Part shown: positions 1 to 6,410 of the stretch, in pieces
How the letters are laid out: every line of letters begins with the position of its first letter
How positions within the stretch are numbered: position 1 is the first letter of the stretch
From: Rhodobacterales bacterium 32-67-9
GTDB taxonomy: Bacteria > Pseudomonadota > Alphaproteobacteria > Rhodobacterales > Rhodobacteraceae
Assembly (NCBI GenBank): GCA_002280515.1
Contig: NCEA01000028.1
Span: 1-32,550, forward strand
Length of the DNA stretch: 32,550 nucleotides
Direction of reading: 5' to 3'
Position numbers and translations under genes: made by a program
The notes under the pieces: generated by a model
Seen by the model: only the letters and a program-made list of their open reading frames with translations
Database searches by the model: none
Told to the model about the DNA's origin: nothing

Positions 1-13
1 GTCGTCTTGCCAT
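1..13 (-). CDS. possible 5' end of a gene leaving the window
   Basis: A minus-strand ATG lies at 13-11, preceded on that strand by GAGGAGAAGACC, a good Shine-Dalgarno sequence at normal spacing. Only four codons (M-A-R-R) remain inside the window, so no product can be named. The call rests only on the ribosome binding site and start codon. A perfect 15-base odd palindrome (30-44, arms GCAGCAT/ATGCTGC) lies in its leader. Confidence 0.35.
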
Positions 14-215
14 GGTCTTCTCCTCGCTCGCAGCATCATGCTGCTGTTACGCGGAAAATCCACTTATCCCGGCTGTTCAGATTTCCGCAGCCGCCTCTCC
101 ACCCTAATCGCCATTGCGAAAGAAGTCGAACGAGCATTAGTGGCGTCGGGCGTGGATGTAAGCTGGCCGGGGTGGAGCTTCCGCCCACTTCTAGTATAAA
201 ATTTTTCCAAGGCAT

Positions 216-522
216 CGCGGTTCCGCGCACCGCACTTTACGCCAAGCACCGCCTCCCCACCGATTTGTCCCGCGACATGTCGAGGCGCAGCCTCGACGGC
301 CGCGCCTGCCTGCCCCTGGCAGGCGCGCTTCCGCGCGCTCCCTGCCCGCCCGGCGCCGGGCGGGTGTTCGACCGGGAAACGGTCCACCGGACCGTTTCTG
401 ATCCGGTCTCACCCCAGGCAGTCGCGCCCCGATTCCAACCGGAAGCGACAACGATTAACCCCTTGCCCTCCGGCTTGCGCTTCCGGGCAAACGGACCCGC
501 GCGGCCGTCCACTGGACGGCCG
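216..522. repeat. palindrome-dense intergenic array
   Basis: This stretch lies in about 600 bases with no credible gene. It holds a run of inverted repeats: 216-227 (CGCGG tt CCGCG), 273-282 (CGACATGTCG), 279-297 (GTCGAGGC gca GCCTCGAC), 301-327 (ten-base arms, seven-base loop), 345-364 (perfect 20-base palindrome, half-site CCCGCCCGGC), 376-398 (GAAACGGTCC acc GGACCGTTTC), 463-490 (TTGCCC...GGGCAA) and 502-522 (CGGCCGTCC act GGACGGCCG). Three of them have three-base loops. The 376-398 and 502-522 hairpins share the core GTCCAC(C/T)GGAC while their outer stems differ in a paired way, which suggests one family under structural constraint. The neighbouring RAYT gene suggests REP-type elements. 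Whether they occur elsewhere in the genome cannot be seen here. Confidence 0.7.
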
Positions 523-601
523 TTCTTGCGATCCTTCTGGCGCCCCTTTCCCGTCCCCCTCACCCCTTCCCCATCGCCTCCTTGAACCGGGCGAGCGAGC
601 C

Positions 602-683
602 GTAGGGTGCGTGCTCGCACGCACCATTCCCCGGCGGCACCTCCCCTTCCGCCAACATCGGTACGTGAAATCACACACCCTAC
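602..683. repeat. REPIN-like pair of inverted REP units beside a RAYT
   Basis: Unit 1 (602-625) begins GTAGGGTGCGTG, has a short centre and ends CACGCACC. Unit 2 (660-683) is in the opposite orientation; read on the minus strand it begins GTAGGGTGTGTG and ends CACGTACC. The two 24-base units agree at about 19 positions, and each is itself a hairpin headed by GTAG. GTAG is the tetranucleotide typical of REPs mobilised by RAYT-family transposases. Two inverted REPs with a short spacer form a REPIN. Unit 2 overlaps the 3' end of the transposase gene, and its GTAG supplies the gene's TAG stop codon. Confidence 0.7.
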
Positions 684-1156
684 CAACGCCCCGCCGAAAT
701 TTCCCGGTGGATCGACGAATACGGCCAATCCTCGGATCGCTCGACGAAACCATGCTTGACCGGGTTCATGTGGCAATACCGGACATGCGCGGCGAAATCC
801 GCCTCGTCCCGAATGTGATGTTCCCAATACCGGCGCTGCCAGATCCCGCGCTCTTGCCGCGCCTCGTGGCTCGCCCTTAAACGCCCCTTCGGTAAATCGC
901 GCGAAAACCGGCTTTTGATCAACCGCCACCGCACCGAATAATCCGCATCCCCTTCCGGCAATGTCCAGACGCAATGCAGATGGTCCGGCATCACGACCCA
1001 GGCATCGATCCCGAACCACCGTTCCGCCCGCGTCGCCGCCAAGGCCTCCCGCAACCGCCCAACTTCGTGCACCAGCAAATCCGAACCGCGCGCGGCAAGG
1101 GCCACGGTGAAGAACACCGTGGCACCGGGGATGCGGGGGCGGAGGTAGTTGGACAT
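680..1156 (-). CDS. REP-associated tyrosine transposase (RAYT, IS200/IS605-like Y1 family)
   Basis: A 158-residue single-domain HUH endonuclease of the TnpA-REP type, thought to cut and move REP/REPIN sequences through single-stranded DNA. The HUH motif is at H59-L60-H61 in the context MPDHLHCVW. The candidate catalytic tyrosine is Y127 in RYCHMNPVKHG. The C-terminal DWPYSSIHRE segment is also typical. Length and motifs are complete, so the protein looks intact. I chose the ATG at 1156 because family similarity begins there; an upstream in-frame ATG at 1210 would add 18 unfamiliar residues. A REP-like inverted pair lies directly at the 3' end and shares the stop codon. RAYTs are usually single-copy and domesticated rather than true insertion sequences, and no terminal inverted repeats of a composite element are visible. 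Confidence 0.88.
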   Translation of the reverse strand: MSNYLRPRIPGATVFFTVALAARGSDLLVHEVGRLREALAATRAERWFGIDAWVVMPDHLHCVWTLPEGDADYSVRWRLIKSRFSRDLPKGRLRASHEARQERGIWQRRYWEHHIRDEADFAAHVRYCHMNPVKHGFVERSEDWPYSSIHREISAGRW

Positions 1157-1243
1157 TGCGCCACCCTGCGCGCCCATGGTTAACGAAACGTCACCCCCCT
1201 GCCCGGGCAAGCCGGCACCGCGCCCGGACTCAGATGCTCCCCC

Positions 1244-1657
1244 TTACCGCGCCACGGTCACCGAGCAATGTGCCCGGCCCGAGACTTCGGCGGCGACCGA
1301 GCCGAGGACGAGGCGCGAGAGGCCGCGCTTGTCGCCGGTGCCCATGACGATGTGGTCGAAACCGTTCTGCTCGGCATAGCTCACGATGCCTGCCGGAACC
1401 TCACGGCTGATGAGGTCCACCACCTCGACACTCTTCATGCCGTGCGCGGTGGCGACGGCCTTGGCCTTGGTGAGCTTGTCCTCGACCTCGGCCTTGGTCC
1501 AGTGCGAGATCAGCGGGCCGCGCGGGCCGCCGTGGGCGACGTTGACAACGCAGATCGTCAGGTCGGCGCCGAATTTCTGCGCCAGTTCCGACGCCACGAT
1601 GACGGCGACATCGGAATGGTCGGTGCCGTCGGTCGGGCACAGGATCTTCTTGGTCAT
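1244..1657 (-). CDS. universal stress protein, UspA family
   Basis: A 137-residue single Usp domain, the usual size for a stand-alone member. It starts MTKKILCPTDGTDHS, the typical first beta strand and loop with the conserved Asp. Near the C terminus, MGTGDKRGLSRLVLGSVA (about 105-122) corresponds to the nucleotide-binding loop G-2x-G-9x-G-S/T. Here the second Gly is Asp109, so ATP binding is uncertain. The start at 1657 has an excellent ribosome binding site (AGGAGGT). An FNR-type box and an AT-rich -10 region lie upstream, so induction at low oxygen is likely. Usp genes in purple and related alphaproteobacteria are commonly in the Fnr/FnrL regulon, usually beside respiratory genes; here it stands alone. 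The exact physiological role cannot be told from sequence. Confidence 0.92.
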   Translation of the reverse strand: MTKKILCPTDGTDHSDVAVIVASELAQKFGADLTICVVNVAHGGPRGPLISHWTKAEVEDKLTKAKAVATAHGMKSVEVVDLISREVPAGIVSYAEQNGFDHIVMGTGDKRGLSRLVLGSVAAEVSGRAHCSVTVAR

Positions 1658-1682
1658 GGTAACCTCCTACACGTTCATGTTG

Positions 1683-1697
1683 GTAAATATTATTTAC
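1683..1697 (-). promoter_or_regulatory. AT-rich palindromic -10 region of the usp promoter
   Basis: GTAAATA-T-TATTTAC is a perfect odd palindrome and an AT island in GC-rich DNA. Read on the minus strand it contains TAATAT (1694-1689), a plausible -10 hexamer. A start of transcription near 1682 would place the FNR box centre at about -41.5, the class II activation position. The dyad could also be an operator of its own. Confidence 0.55.
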
Positions 1698-1716
1698 TGA
1701 GGTTCATGGGGCGTCC

Positions 1717-1730
1717 TTGACCTGCATCAA
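1717..1730 (-). promoter_or_regulatory. FNR/FnrL-type binding site
   Basis: On the minus strand the site reads TTGAT-GCAG-GTCAA, and on the plus strand TTGAC-CTGC-ATCAA. It matches the FNR dyad TTGAT-N4-ATCAA with one base changed and fits the TTGAC-type half-site seen in FnrL boxes of Rhodobacter relatives. It is centred about 66 bases upstream of the usp start codon. Function is inferred from the match and the position. Confidence 0.75.
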
Positions 1731-1840
1731 GCGGATTCGCGGGAAGTTGATCCGTTTGCCAGGGAGAATCGTGCAGAGGATGCCCGCCGCGCCGGTCCGG
1801 TTTTCCCGACCTGCGCCGGGCGCCAGACCGTGCTAGGCTG

Positions 1841-1880
1841 ACGCTATTCCTGAAAGACAGACGCTATTCCTGAAAGACAT
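1841..1880. repeat. tandem 20-base direct repeat
   Basis: Two adjacent 20-base copies, ACGCTATTCCTGAAAGACAG and ACGCTATTCCTGAAAGACAT, differ only in the last base. Each contains TTCCTGAA, a small quasi-dyad. The pair lies between the usp gene and the small proline-rich ORF. It may be a recent duplication or a pair of regulator sites; nothing else in the window repeats it. Confidence 0.85.
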
Positions 1881-1909
1881 TTGAAGCAGGATCGAAGGGT
1901 GACACGAAC

Positions 1910-1941
1910 CCGGACCCGCCGGCATTTTTCCGGGGGTCCGG
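1910..1941. promoter_or_regulatory. strong stem-loop
   Basis: CCGGACCC-g-CCGG, loop CATTTTT, then CCGG-GGGTCCGG: twelve base pairs with one bulged G. No T-tract follows on either strand, so a standard intrinsic terminator is not well supported. A smaller hairpin (CATGCC/GGCATG, 1963-1977) follows. Both lie in the leader of the small ORF at 2038 and could be a transcript-stabilising structure or part of a small RNA. Confidence 0.45.
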
Positions 1942-2037
1942 CCTTTCACAAGATTTCACGACCATGCCGGAGGCATGTAACAAAGTCCGCTTTCCGCCCT
2001 TCTGCCCCCATGTCTTTCCTCTCGGAAGGAGAAAGCC

Positions 2038-2133
2038 ATGAACCGCCCGCCGCAACCGAAGCCTCGCCCCGGCGACAGGGTTCCGCGCCCGCCGAAACCG
2101 CCCTACCGGTTCACAGACTGGGCTATGATCTGA
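2038..2133 (+). CDS. possible proline-rich small protein (31 aa)
   Basis: The ATG at 2038 follows GGAAGGAGAAAGCC, one of the strongest ribosome binding sites in the window. The reading frame encodes 31 residues, starting MNRPPQPKPRPGD and ending YRFTDWAMI. Ten of the 31 residues are proline and eight are Arg or Lys. There is no membrane segment. The 3' end overlaps the convergent thioesterase gene by 11 bases. I do not recognise a family. Short basic or proline-rich ORFs behind strong ribosome binding sites can be real small proteins, leader peptides or the coding part of dual-function small RNAs. Existence rests only on the start signals and the structured upstream region. Confidence 0.45.
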   Translation: MNRPPQPKPRPGDRVPRPPKPPYRFTDWAMI

Positions 2134-2521
2134 CCTCCTGCTCGGCCGGCACAACCCTCGGCCTGCCGTCCTCGTCGATGGCGACGAAGGTGAAGACCGC
2201 CTCGGTGACCTTTTCCCGTTTGCCGGCGCGGCCGCGCAGCACCCAGGCCTCGACGTCGAGAGCGAGCGAGGTGCGCCCGATCCGGCCGATCGTCACATAG
2301 ATACAAAGAACGTCGCCGACCTTTACCGGTCGGATGAACTTCATCGCATCGACCGCGACCGTGGCGACCCGCCCTTTCGCCCGCGCCCCCGCGACGATAC
2401 CGCCGGCGATGTCCATCTGGCTCAGCACCCAGCCGCCGAAGATATCGCCATTGACGTTCACGTCGCGCGGCATGGCCAGGGTGCGGAGCGTCAACTCGCC
2501 GTTCGGTCCCGTGTCCGTCAT
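2123..2521 (-). CDS. acyl-CoA thioesterase, YciA-like hotdog fold
   Basis: A 132-residue single hotdog-domain thioesterase that hydrolyses acyl-CoA to free acid and CoA in the cytoplasm. The segment NVNGDIFGGWVLSQMD (about 22-37) carries the family Asn-x-Asp plus Gly-Gly loop and a downstream Asp, as in YciA and cytosolic acyl-CoA hydrolases. A second conserved stretch, VAVDAMKFIRPVKVGD, is the central helix-strand region. I place the start at 2521 (MTDTGPNG), with GGGGGAT upstream; the ATG at 2578 would add 19 residues without similarity. The gene is the last of a loose minus-strand series, 126 bases after the MsrQ-like gene. Substrate chain length cannot be read from the sequence. Confidence 0.88.
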   Translation of the reverse strand: MTDTGPNGELTLRTLAMPRDVNVNGDIFGGWVLSQMDIAGGIVAGARAKGRVATVAVDAMKFIRPVKVGDVLCIYVTIGRIGRTSLALDVEAWVLRGRAGKREKVTEAVFTFVAIDEDGRPRVVPAEQEVRS

Positions 2522-2647
2522 CGCATCCCCCGCCTTATCGATGCTGGAAAGCCTAGCCATGCGAGCCGGGGCCGTCAAAGCCCGCGAAAAGCGGAGGATA
2601 GGCTAAGAGGGGCCGGGGTTGTCGCCGCCGAAATCCGGGCCGCACCG

Positions 2648-3214
2648 TCACGCCCCGCGAAGCCGGCTCCGGTAACGGACGAACCTCCAGACCGACAAGA
2701 GCGCCAGCGGCCCGCAGTAGAGGACCACGTCCATGAGTTGATCGGTCGTCAGCACCCAGTGGACGAGCGTGAGGATCGCCATCGGGTAGACCCAGCGCTG
2801 GATCACCTTCCACCGGGGGCCCAGCGTCTTCACTGCGCCGTCGAACGAGGTCGCGGCAAGGACGACCATCACCGCCATCGCGAGCCAACCGGTCAGGATC
2901 TCGACCCGGATGAAGGAACGGATCAGGCCGCCCATGTTGACGTTGAGCAGCCAGAAGAAGAGGTGCAGCGCAGCATAGCCAAAGCTCGCCACCCCGAGAT
3001 ATCGCCGCCGCTTCTTCAGCCACGGCAGCGGCCCGAAGAGAAGCTGAAGCGGGGTAACGGACATTGTCAGGATCAGGAACCAGCAGGACAGGATCCCGGT
3101 CCAGGGCACGAAAGGAACCTTGCCATGCAGCACCAGGCGTTCGGCAAGGAACCAGACCGCCGGCAAAGCCAGCAAAACCCACAATCCGTAAATACTGTCT
3201 GTGAGCCGTCGCAC
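2648..3214 (-). CDS. MsrQ-like / ferric-reductase-like haem membrane protein
   Basis: A 188-residue protein with about five to six membrane segments, matching the ferric reductase-like transmembrane domain as found in MsrQ (YedZ), the haem b quinol-linked partner of periplasmic methionine sulfoxide reductase MsrP. Conserved pieces are RRRYLGVASFGYAALHLFFW with His84, and TLGPRWKVIQRWVYPMAILTLVHW with His152. MsrQ proteins have a further His where this one has Gln139 (W..LH in the family, WKVIQ here). No msrP gene lies nearby, so it may serve another partner. The start is GTG at 3214. It lies 27 bases after the stop of the flavin oxidoreductase gene and is probably co-transcribed with it. Confidence 0.78.
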   Translation of the reverse strand: MRRLTDSIYGLWVLLALPAVWFLAERLVLHGKVPFVPWTGILSCWFLILTMSVTPLQLLFGPLPWLKKRRRYLGVASFGYAALHLFFWLLNVNMGGLIRSFIRVEILTGWLAMAVMVVLAATSFDGAVKTLGPRWKVIQRWVYPMAILTLVHWVLTTDQLMDVVLYCGPLALLSVWRFVRYRSRLRGA

Positions 3215-3241
3215 GACTGCCCTTCGTCTTATCTGCCTGCG

Positions 3242-4720
3242 CTATTCGGCGGCGAGCGCCGCCTTCACCCGCGCCGCCGGCTTCTTGACCTCGAATTCCT
3301 CATGATAGGAGCGCTCCACGTTCACGGTCCAGACATCGTGTTTCTCGCCAAGAATGTTTCGAGCCGCCAGCATCGCCGAAAGCATCGAATGATCCTGGTT
3401 GTTGTAGCGGTGCAGGCCGTTGCGGCCGACGGTCTGGAAGTTTTCCAGGCTCAGAAGCCACTCCTCCAGAACATCGAGCGCGGCACGGTATTCGCCGTCA
3501 TAGACCGGATAGGCCTTGGGCTGGCGGATGATCGCCGCGCCGATGACGTCGCTCGTCTTGGCGAGGCCGAGCTGTTCGAGTTCCTGCGAGGCAAGTTCGC
3601 GCAGGTCGGCGTCCGACATGGTCCACAGACCGTCGCCTTGCTGGCAGAAATACTCCATGCCGATCGAGGCGGTGTTCTGATCCGGCAGCATCTCCTTCGA
3701 CCAGGCGCGGAAGTTCTGGATGCGACCGACCTTCACCTTGGGCGAATGGATATAGATCCAGTTGTCCTTGAACGGATCGGCATGGTCGAGAACCAGCGTG
3801 ACGATCAGGAAATCGCGATACTTGAGCCTGTTTGCCGCTTCGATCACCTCCGGCGGCGGCGGCGGATCGAAGGCATGGATGAGGTCGCGCAACGCCATCG
3901 AGTTGATGAAATGCGCGCCTTCAACGCGCTCCATCACCGGTTCGCGCCCGTCCTCGTGCCAGTGCTTGACGTCGATCGAGGTCACGCGGTTGCCCTTGCG
4001 GTTCACCTGAACCACCTCGGAGCGAAGATGCACCTCGCCGCCCTGCTCCTCGATGATCTCCTGGGTGCGTTCCCACATCATGCCGGGGCCGAGGCGCGGA
4101 TACTGGAACTCCTCGATCAGGCTCGTCGTGTCGTTCGCCCCCGAGATCGCGTTCCAGACCGCCTTGAACAGCGACAGGTTCTTGATCCGCTGGGCTGCCC
4201 AGTCGGCGCGGATGTCCTTCGGGTTGATGCCCCAGACCTTCTGCGTGTAGCTGCGGAAGAAGTGCATGTAGAGCCGGCCGCCGAAACGGTTGATCACCCA
4301 TTCCTCGAAGCTTTCTTCCTTGCGGAAGGGCCGGACCTGCCACTTGAAGTAGCTGAGCAGGATGCGCATCGACTCGTAGGGGCCGATATTGGTAAGGGCG
4401 TTGAAAAGCTTCAACGGATAGTCGAAGAACTTCTCGCGGTAGTAGATCCGGCTGAGGCGCGGGACGGTGATGAAGTCGTCCTTCAGCACCTCGTGCCACA
4501 TCTCCTCGACCTCCTTCACCTTGGTGAAGAAGCGGTGGCCGCCGATATCGAAGCGGTATCCGTTGTTCGATTCGGTCCGCGAAATGCCGCCGACCATATC
4601 GGAGGCCTCATAGACCTTGGGCTTGTGTGCGCCACTCCGTTTCTGCAGCTCGTAAGCCGCAGTCAGACCGGCCGGACCGCCCCCGATGACAACGACGGGA
4701 GAAGGTTTTTCCTGCTGCAT
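3242..4720 (-). CDS. FAD-dependent amine-oxidase/UDP-galactopyranose-mutase-like enzyme (copy 1)
   Basis: A 492-residue cytoplasmic flavoprotein. The N-terminal dinucleotide fold is VVVIGGGPAGLTAA with G13-x-G-x-x-G18, followed by the glutamate-ended strand and the GGHRFF loop near residue 70. The overall order resembles protoporphyrinogen oxidase and UDP-galactopyranose mutase relatives in glycan loci. A proline run, FDPPPPPEVIEAA, and the C-terminal flavin segment GRNGLHRYNNQDHSM are shared in modified form with the paralogue at 14282-15727. The reaction is unknown; sugar-nucleotide or lipid-linked sugar oxidation or isomerisation is an inference from context. The start at 4720 has GGTGGTGG upstream; the ATG at 4747 lacks a ribosome binding site and overlaps the promoter candidate. 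Confidence 0.85.
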   Translation of the reverse strand: MQQEKPSPVVVIGGGPAGLTAAYELQKRSGAHKPKVYEASDMVGGISRTESNNGYRFDIGGHRFFTKVKEVEEMWHEVLKDDFITVPRLSRIYYREKFFDYPLKLFNALTNIGPYESMRILLSYFKWQVRPFRKEESFEEWVINRFGGRLYMHFFRSYTQKVWGINPKDIRADWAAQRIKNLSLFKAVWNAISGANDTTSLIEEFQYPRLGPGMMWERTQEIIEEQGGEVHLRSEVVQVNRKGNRVTSIDVKHWHEDGREPVMERVEGAHFINSMALRDLIHAFDPPPPPEVIEAANRLKYRDFLIVTLVLDHADPFKDNWIYIHSPKVKVGRIQNFRAWSKEMLPDQNTASIGMEYFCQQGDGLWTMSDADLRELASQELEQLGLAKTSDVIGAAIIRQPKAYPVYDGEYRAALDVLEEWLLSLENFQTVGRNGLHRYNNQDHSMLSAMLAARNILGEKHDVWTVNVERSYHEEFEVKKPAARVKAALAAE

Positions 4721-4749
4721 TCTGGCCACCACCGTTCCCAATAACATCA

Positions 4750-4777
4750 GTTATAAAATTCCACCCCTGACGACCAA
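4750..4777 (-). promoter_or_regulatory. candidate promoter of flavin oxidoreductase copy 1
   Basis: Read on the minus strand: TTGGTC (4777-4772), 16-base spacer, TATAAC (4755-4750), about 30 bases upstream of the chosen start. It sits in an AT-rich island. Immediately upstream are small dyads, CCAA-TATACC-TTGG and TTGGGCCAA. Assignment is by eye only. Confidence 0.4.
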
Positions 4778-5060
4778 TATACCTTGGGCCAATCCGGGCA
4801 CAAAACGATCTTCACTGAAACGCACAAACAGGATGCCACATACGGAACCAATCCTGCAAGTTACCACCTCTTCGTTGACGGACGCCCTGGTCTGGCGACC
4901 ATTGCATAGGCGCGCTTCAATCCAGGGTTGAAATTCCGGCAGCCGACACACATCCAGAACCACATCATGCGAATCGCTCCCTACTCTATCCGGACGTGCG
5001 ACCACGCCGTCCGATCCAACATCGTTCCGGCGCCAGAGGCGTGCGCCAGCCTTACCACCG
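4778..5060. other. intergenic stretch with no gene seen
   Basis: About 280 bases between the end of the nucleotide-sugar dehydrogenase gene and the promoter candidate of the flavin oxidoreductase. No reading frame has protein-like content plus a ribosome binding site, and no convincing terminator hairpin with a T-run was found. It is less GC-rich than its surroundings. Confidence 0.6.
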
Positions 5061-6410
5061 TCATATCTTGACCAGCCGAACTGGCTGCCCTGTCGTATCG
5101 AATCCGGCAAACACGTTCCGCGTGTCAAGAACAAGCCGGGCGGACCGCGCCACCAGCGCATAATCCACATCGGTATGATCGGTCGCCACCAGCACCGCGT
5201 CATAACCCGCCACCACGTCCCCGCTCAGCGCCACCGACCGGCGACCGGCCAGCGCCGGATGATCGCGGGTGACAGGCATCACCGGAAAATAGGGATCGTG
5301 ATAGTCGCACTCCGCACCCATCGCCTCGAGCCGCTTGAGGATTGCAAGCGCCGGGCTTTCCCGCGTGTCCTCGACGTTCTTCTTGTAGGCGACACCGAGG
5401 ATCAGGACCCGCGCGCCCTTAACCGCCACCCCGCCGTGCTTCGACAGCTCGACCGCAACGAGGCCTGCGATCATGTCCGGGGCGCCGTCATTGTTGGCCC
5501 GCGCCAGGTCGATGATCGGCAGCGCCGACCCGACATCCTTGGCCCGCCACGAGAGATAGACGGGCGAGACCGGAATACAGTCGCCGCCGATCCCCGGCCC
5601 AGGATAAAACGGCATGTATCCGAAGGGTTTGGTGGCGGCCGCCCTGACCACTTCCCAGACATCGACGCCCATCGCTTCAAGCGCCACCTTCATCTCGTTG
5701 ACGAGTGCAATGTTGACGGTGCGAAAGCTGTTCTCGGCCAGCTTCACCGCCTCGGCCGTCGCCAGCGAACTAACCGGAACCGTCTTCGACACGATATGCG
5801 AATAGAACTGGTCGACCAGTTCGCGCGACCGGGTATCGTCGGCGCCGACGACTTTCGGAATCGAGCGTGTGTCGAACTTGTCGTTCCCCGGGTCCTCGCG
5901 TTCGGGCGAGAAAGCGAGGAAGAAATCCTCGCCGGCGCGCAGTCCGCGGGCCTCTAGGATCGGTTTCACCACGGTCGCCGTCGCCCCCGGCCAGACCGTG
6001 CTTTCCAGAACGACAAGCTGGCCCGGACGCAGCCATTCCGCGATCCCTTCCGCCGCGCGGACCACGTAGCTCAGGTCCGGTTCGCGCGATGGCGACAGCG
6101 GCGTCGGCACGCAGATCAGAATCACGTCGGCGTCGGCCAGCGCTGCGAAATCATCGGTCGCGGCGAACTTGCCGCCAGTCACGGCAGTGCGGATCCGGTC
6201 CTCAGGGAAGTAGGAAATCACCCTCTCTCCGGCATTGATCGCCGCCACCCGGGCACCGTTCAGATCGAGACCGGTCGTCGGGAACCCCGCCTCGCTGATT
6301 GTCAGCGCCAGCGGCAGCCCGACGTAACCAAGGCCCAAGGTCGCAATCCGCGCCTCGCGCCGGGCAATGCGGTCCTTCAGGGACGAGTAGAGTGAAAAAG
6401 CATTGGTCAT
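5061..6410 (-). CDS. nucleotide-sugar dehydrogenase, WbpA/UDP-GlcNAc 6-dehydrogenase-like
   Basis: A 449-residue NAD-dependent UDP-sugar 6-dehydrogenase that oxidises a C6 hydroxyl to a carboxylate in two steps. The Rossmann motif is GLGYVGLPLA (26-35), followed by VPTPLS and ESTVWPGAT, then AFSPEREDPGN, which is typical of the WbpA/TviB branch. The catalytic cysteine is C278 in PGIGGDCIPVSP. WbpA enzymes normally have GGHC at this point; here the residue before Cys is Asp277. The C-terminal UDP-binding domain is complete. A UDP-glucuronate decarboxylase is encoded at 20219-21199, so this enzyme could supply UDP-glucuronate, although the sequence branch points to UDP-HexNAc. The start is the ATG at 6410 (MTNAFS); longer frames lack similarity. 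Confidence 0.9.
   Translation of the reverse strand: MTNAFSLYSSLKDRIARREARIATLGLGYVGLPLALTISEAGFPTTGLDLNGARVAAINAGERVISYFPEDRIRTAVTGGKFAATDDFAALADADVILICVPTPLSPSREPDLSYVVRAAEGIAEWLRPGQLVVLESTVWPGATATVVKPILEARGLRAGEDFFLAFSPEREDPGNDKFDTRSIPKVVGADDTRSRELVDQFYSHIVSKTVPVSSLATAEAVKLAENSFRTVNIALVNEMKVALEAMGVDVWEVVRAAATKPFGYMPFYPGPGIGGDCIPVSPVYLSWRAKDVGSALPIIDLARANNDGAPDMIAGLVAVELSKHGGVAVKGARVLILGVAYKKNVEDTRESPALAILKRLEAMGAECDYHDPYFPVMPVTRDHPALAGRRSVALSGDVVAGYDAVLVATDHTDVDYALVARSARLVLDTRNVFAGFDTTGQPVRLVKI

Noticed and set aside
7-585. 192-codon plus-strand open frame
   Set aside because: It runs through the palindrome array, has no ribosome binding site or known domain, and its composition follows the repeats.
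1102-1120. CACGGTG/CACCGTG inverted repeat inside the RAYT gene
   Set aside because: Explained by the codons for A-T-V-F-F-T-V; no sign of an independent element.
1841-1880. Possible CRISPR repeat
   Set aside because: The two copies are directly adjacent with no spacer and there are only two; no cas genes are present.
1910-1941. Intrinsic terminator
   Set aside because: The stem is strong, but neither strand has a T-run after it, so it is kept only as a stem-loop.
2738-4744. 668-codon plus-strand open frame
   Set aside because: Antisense shadow of the MsrQ-like and flavoenzyme genes, produced by GC-rich codon bias; rich in Arg, His and Asp with no domain.
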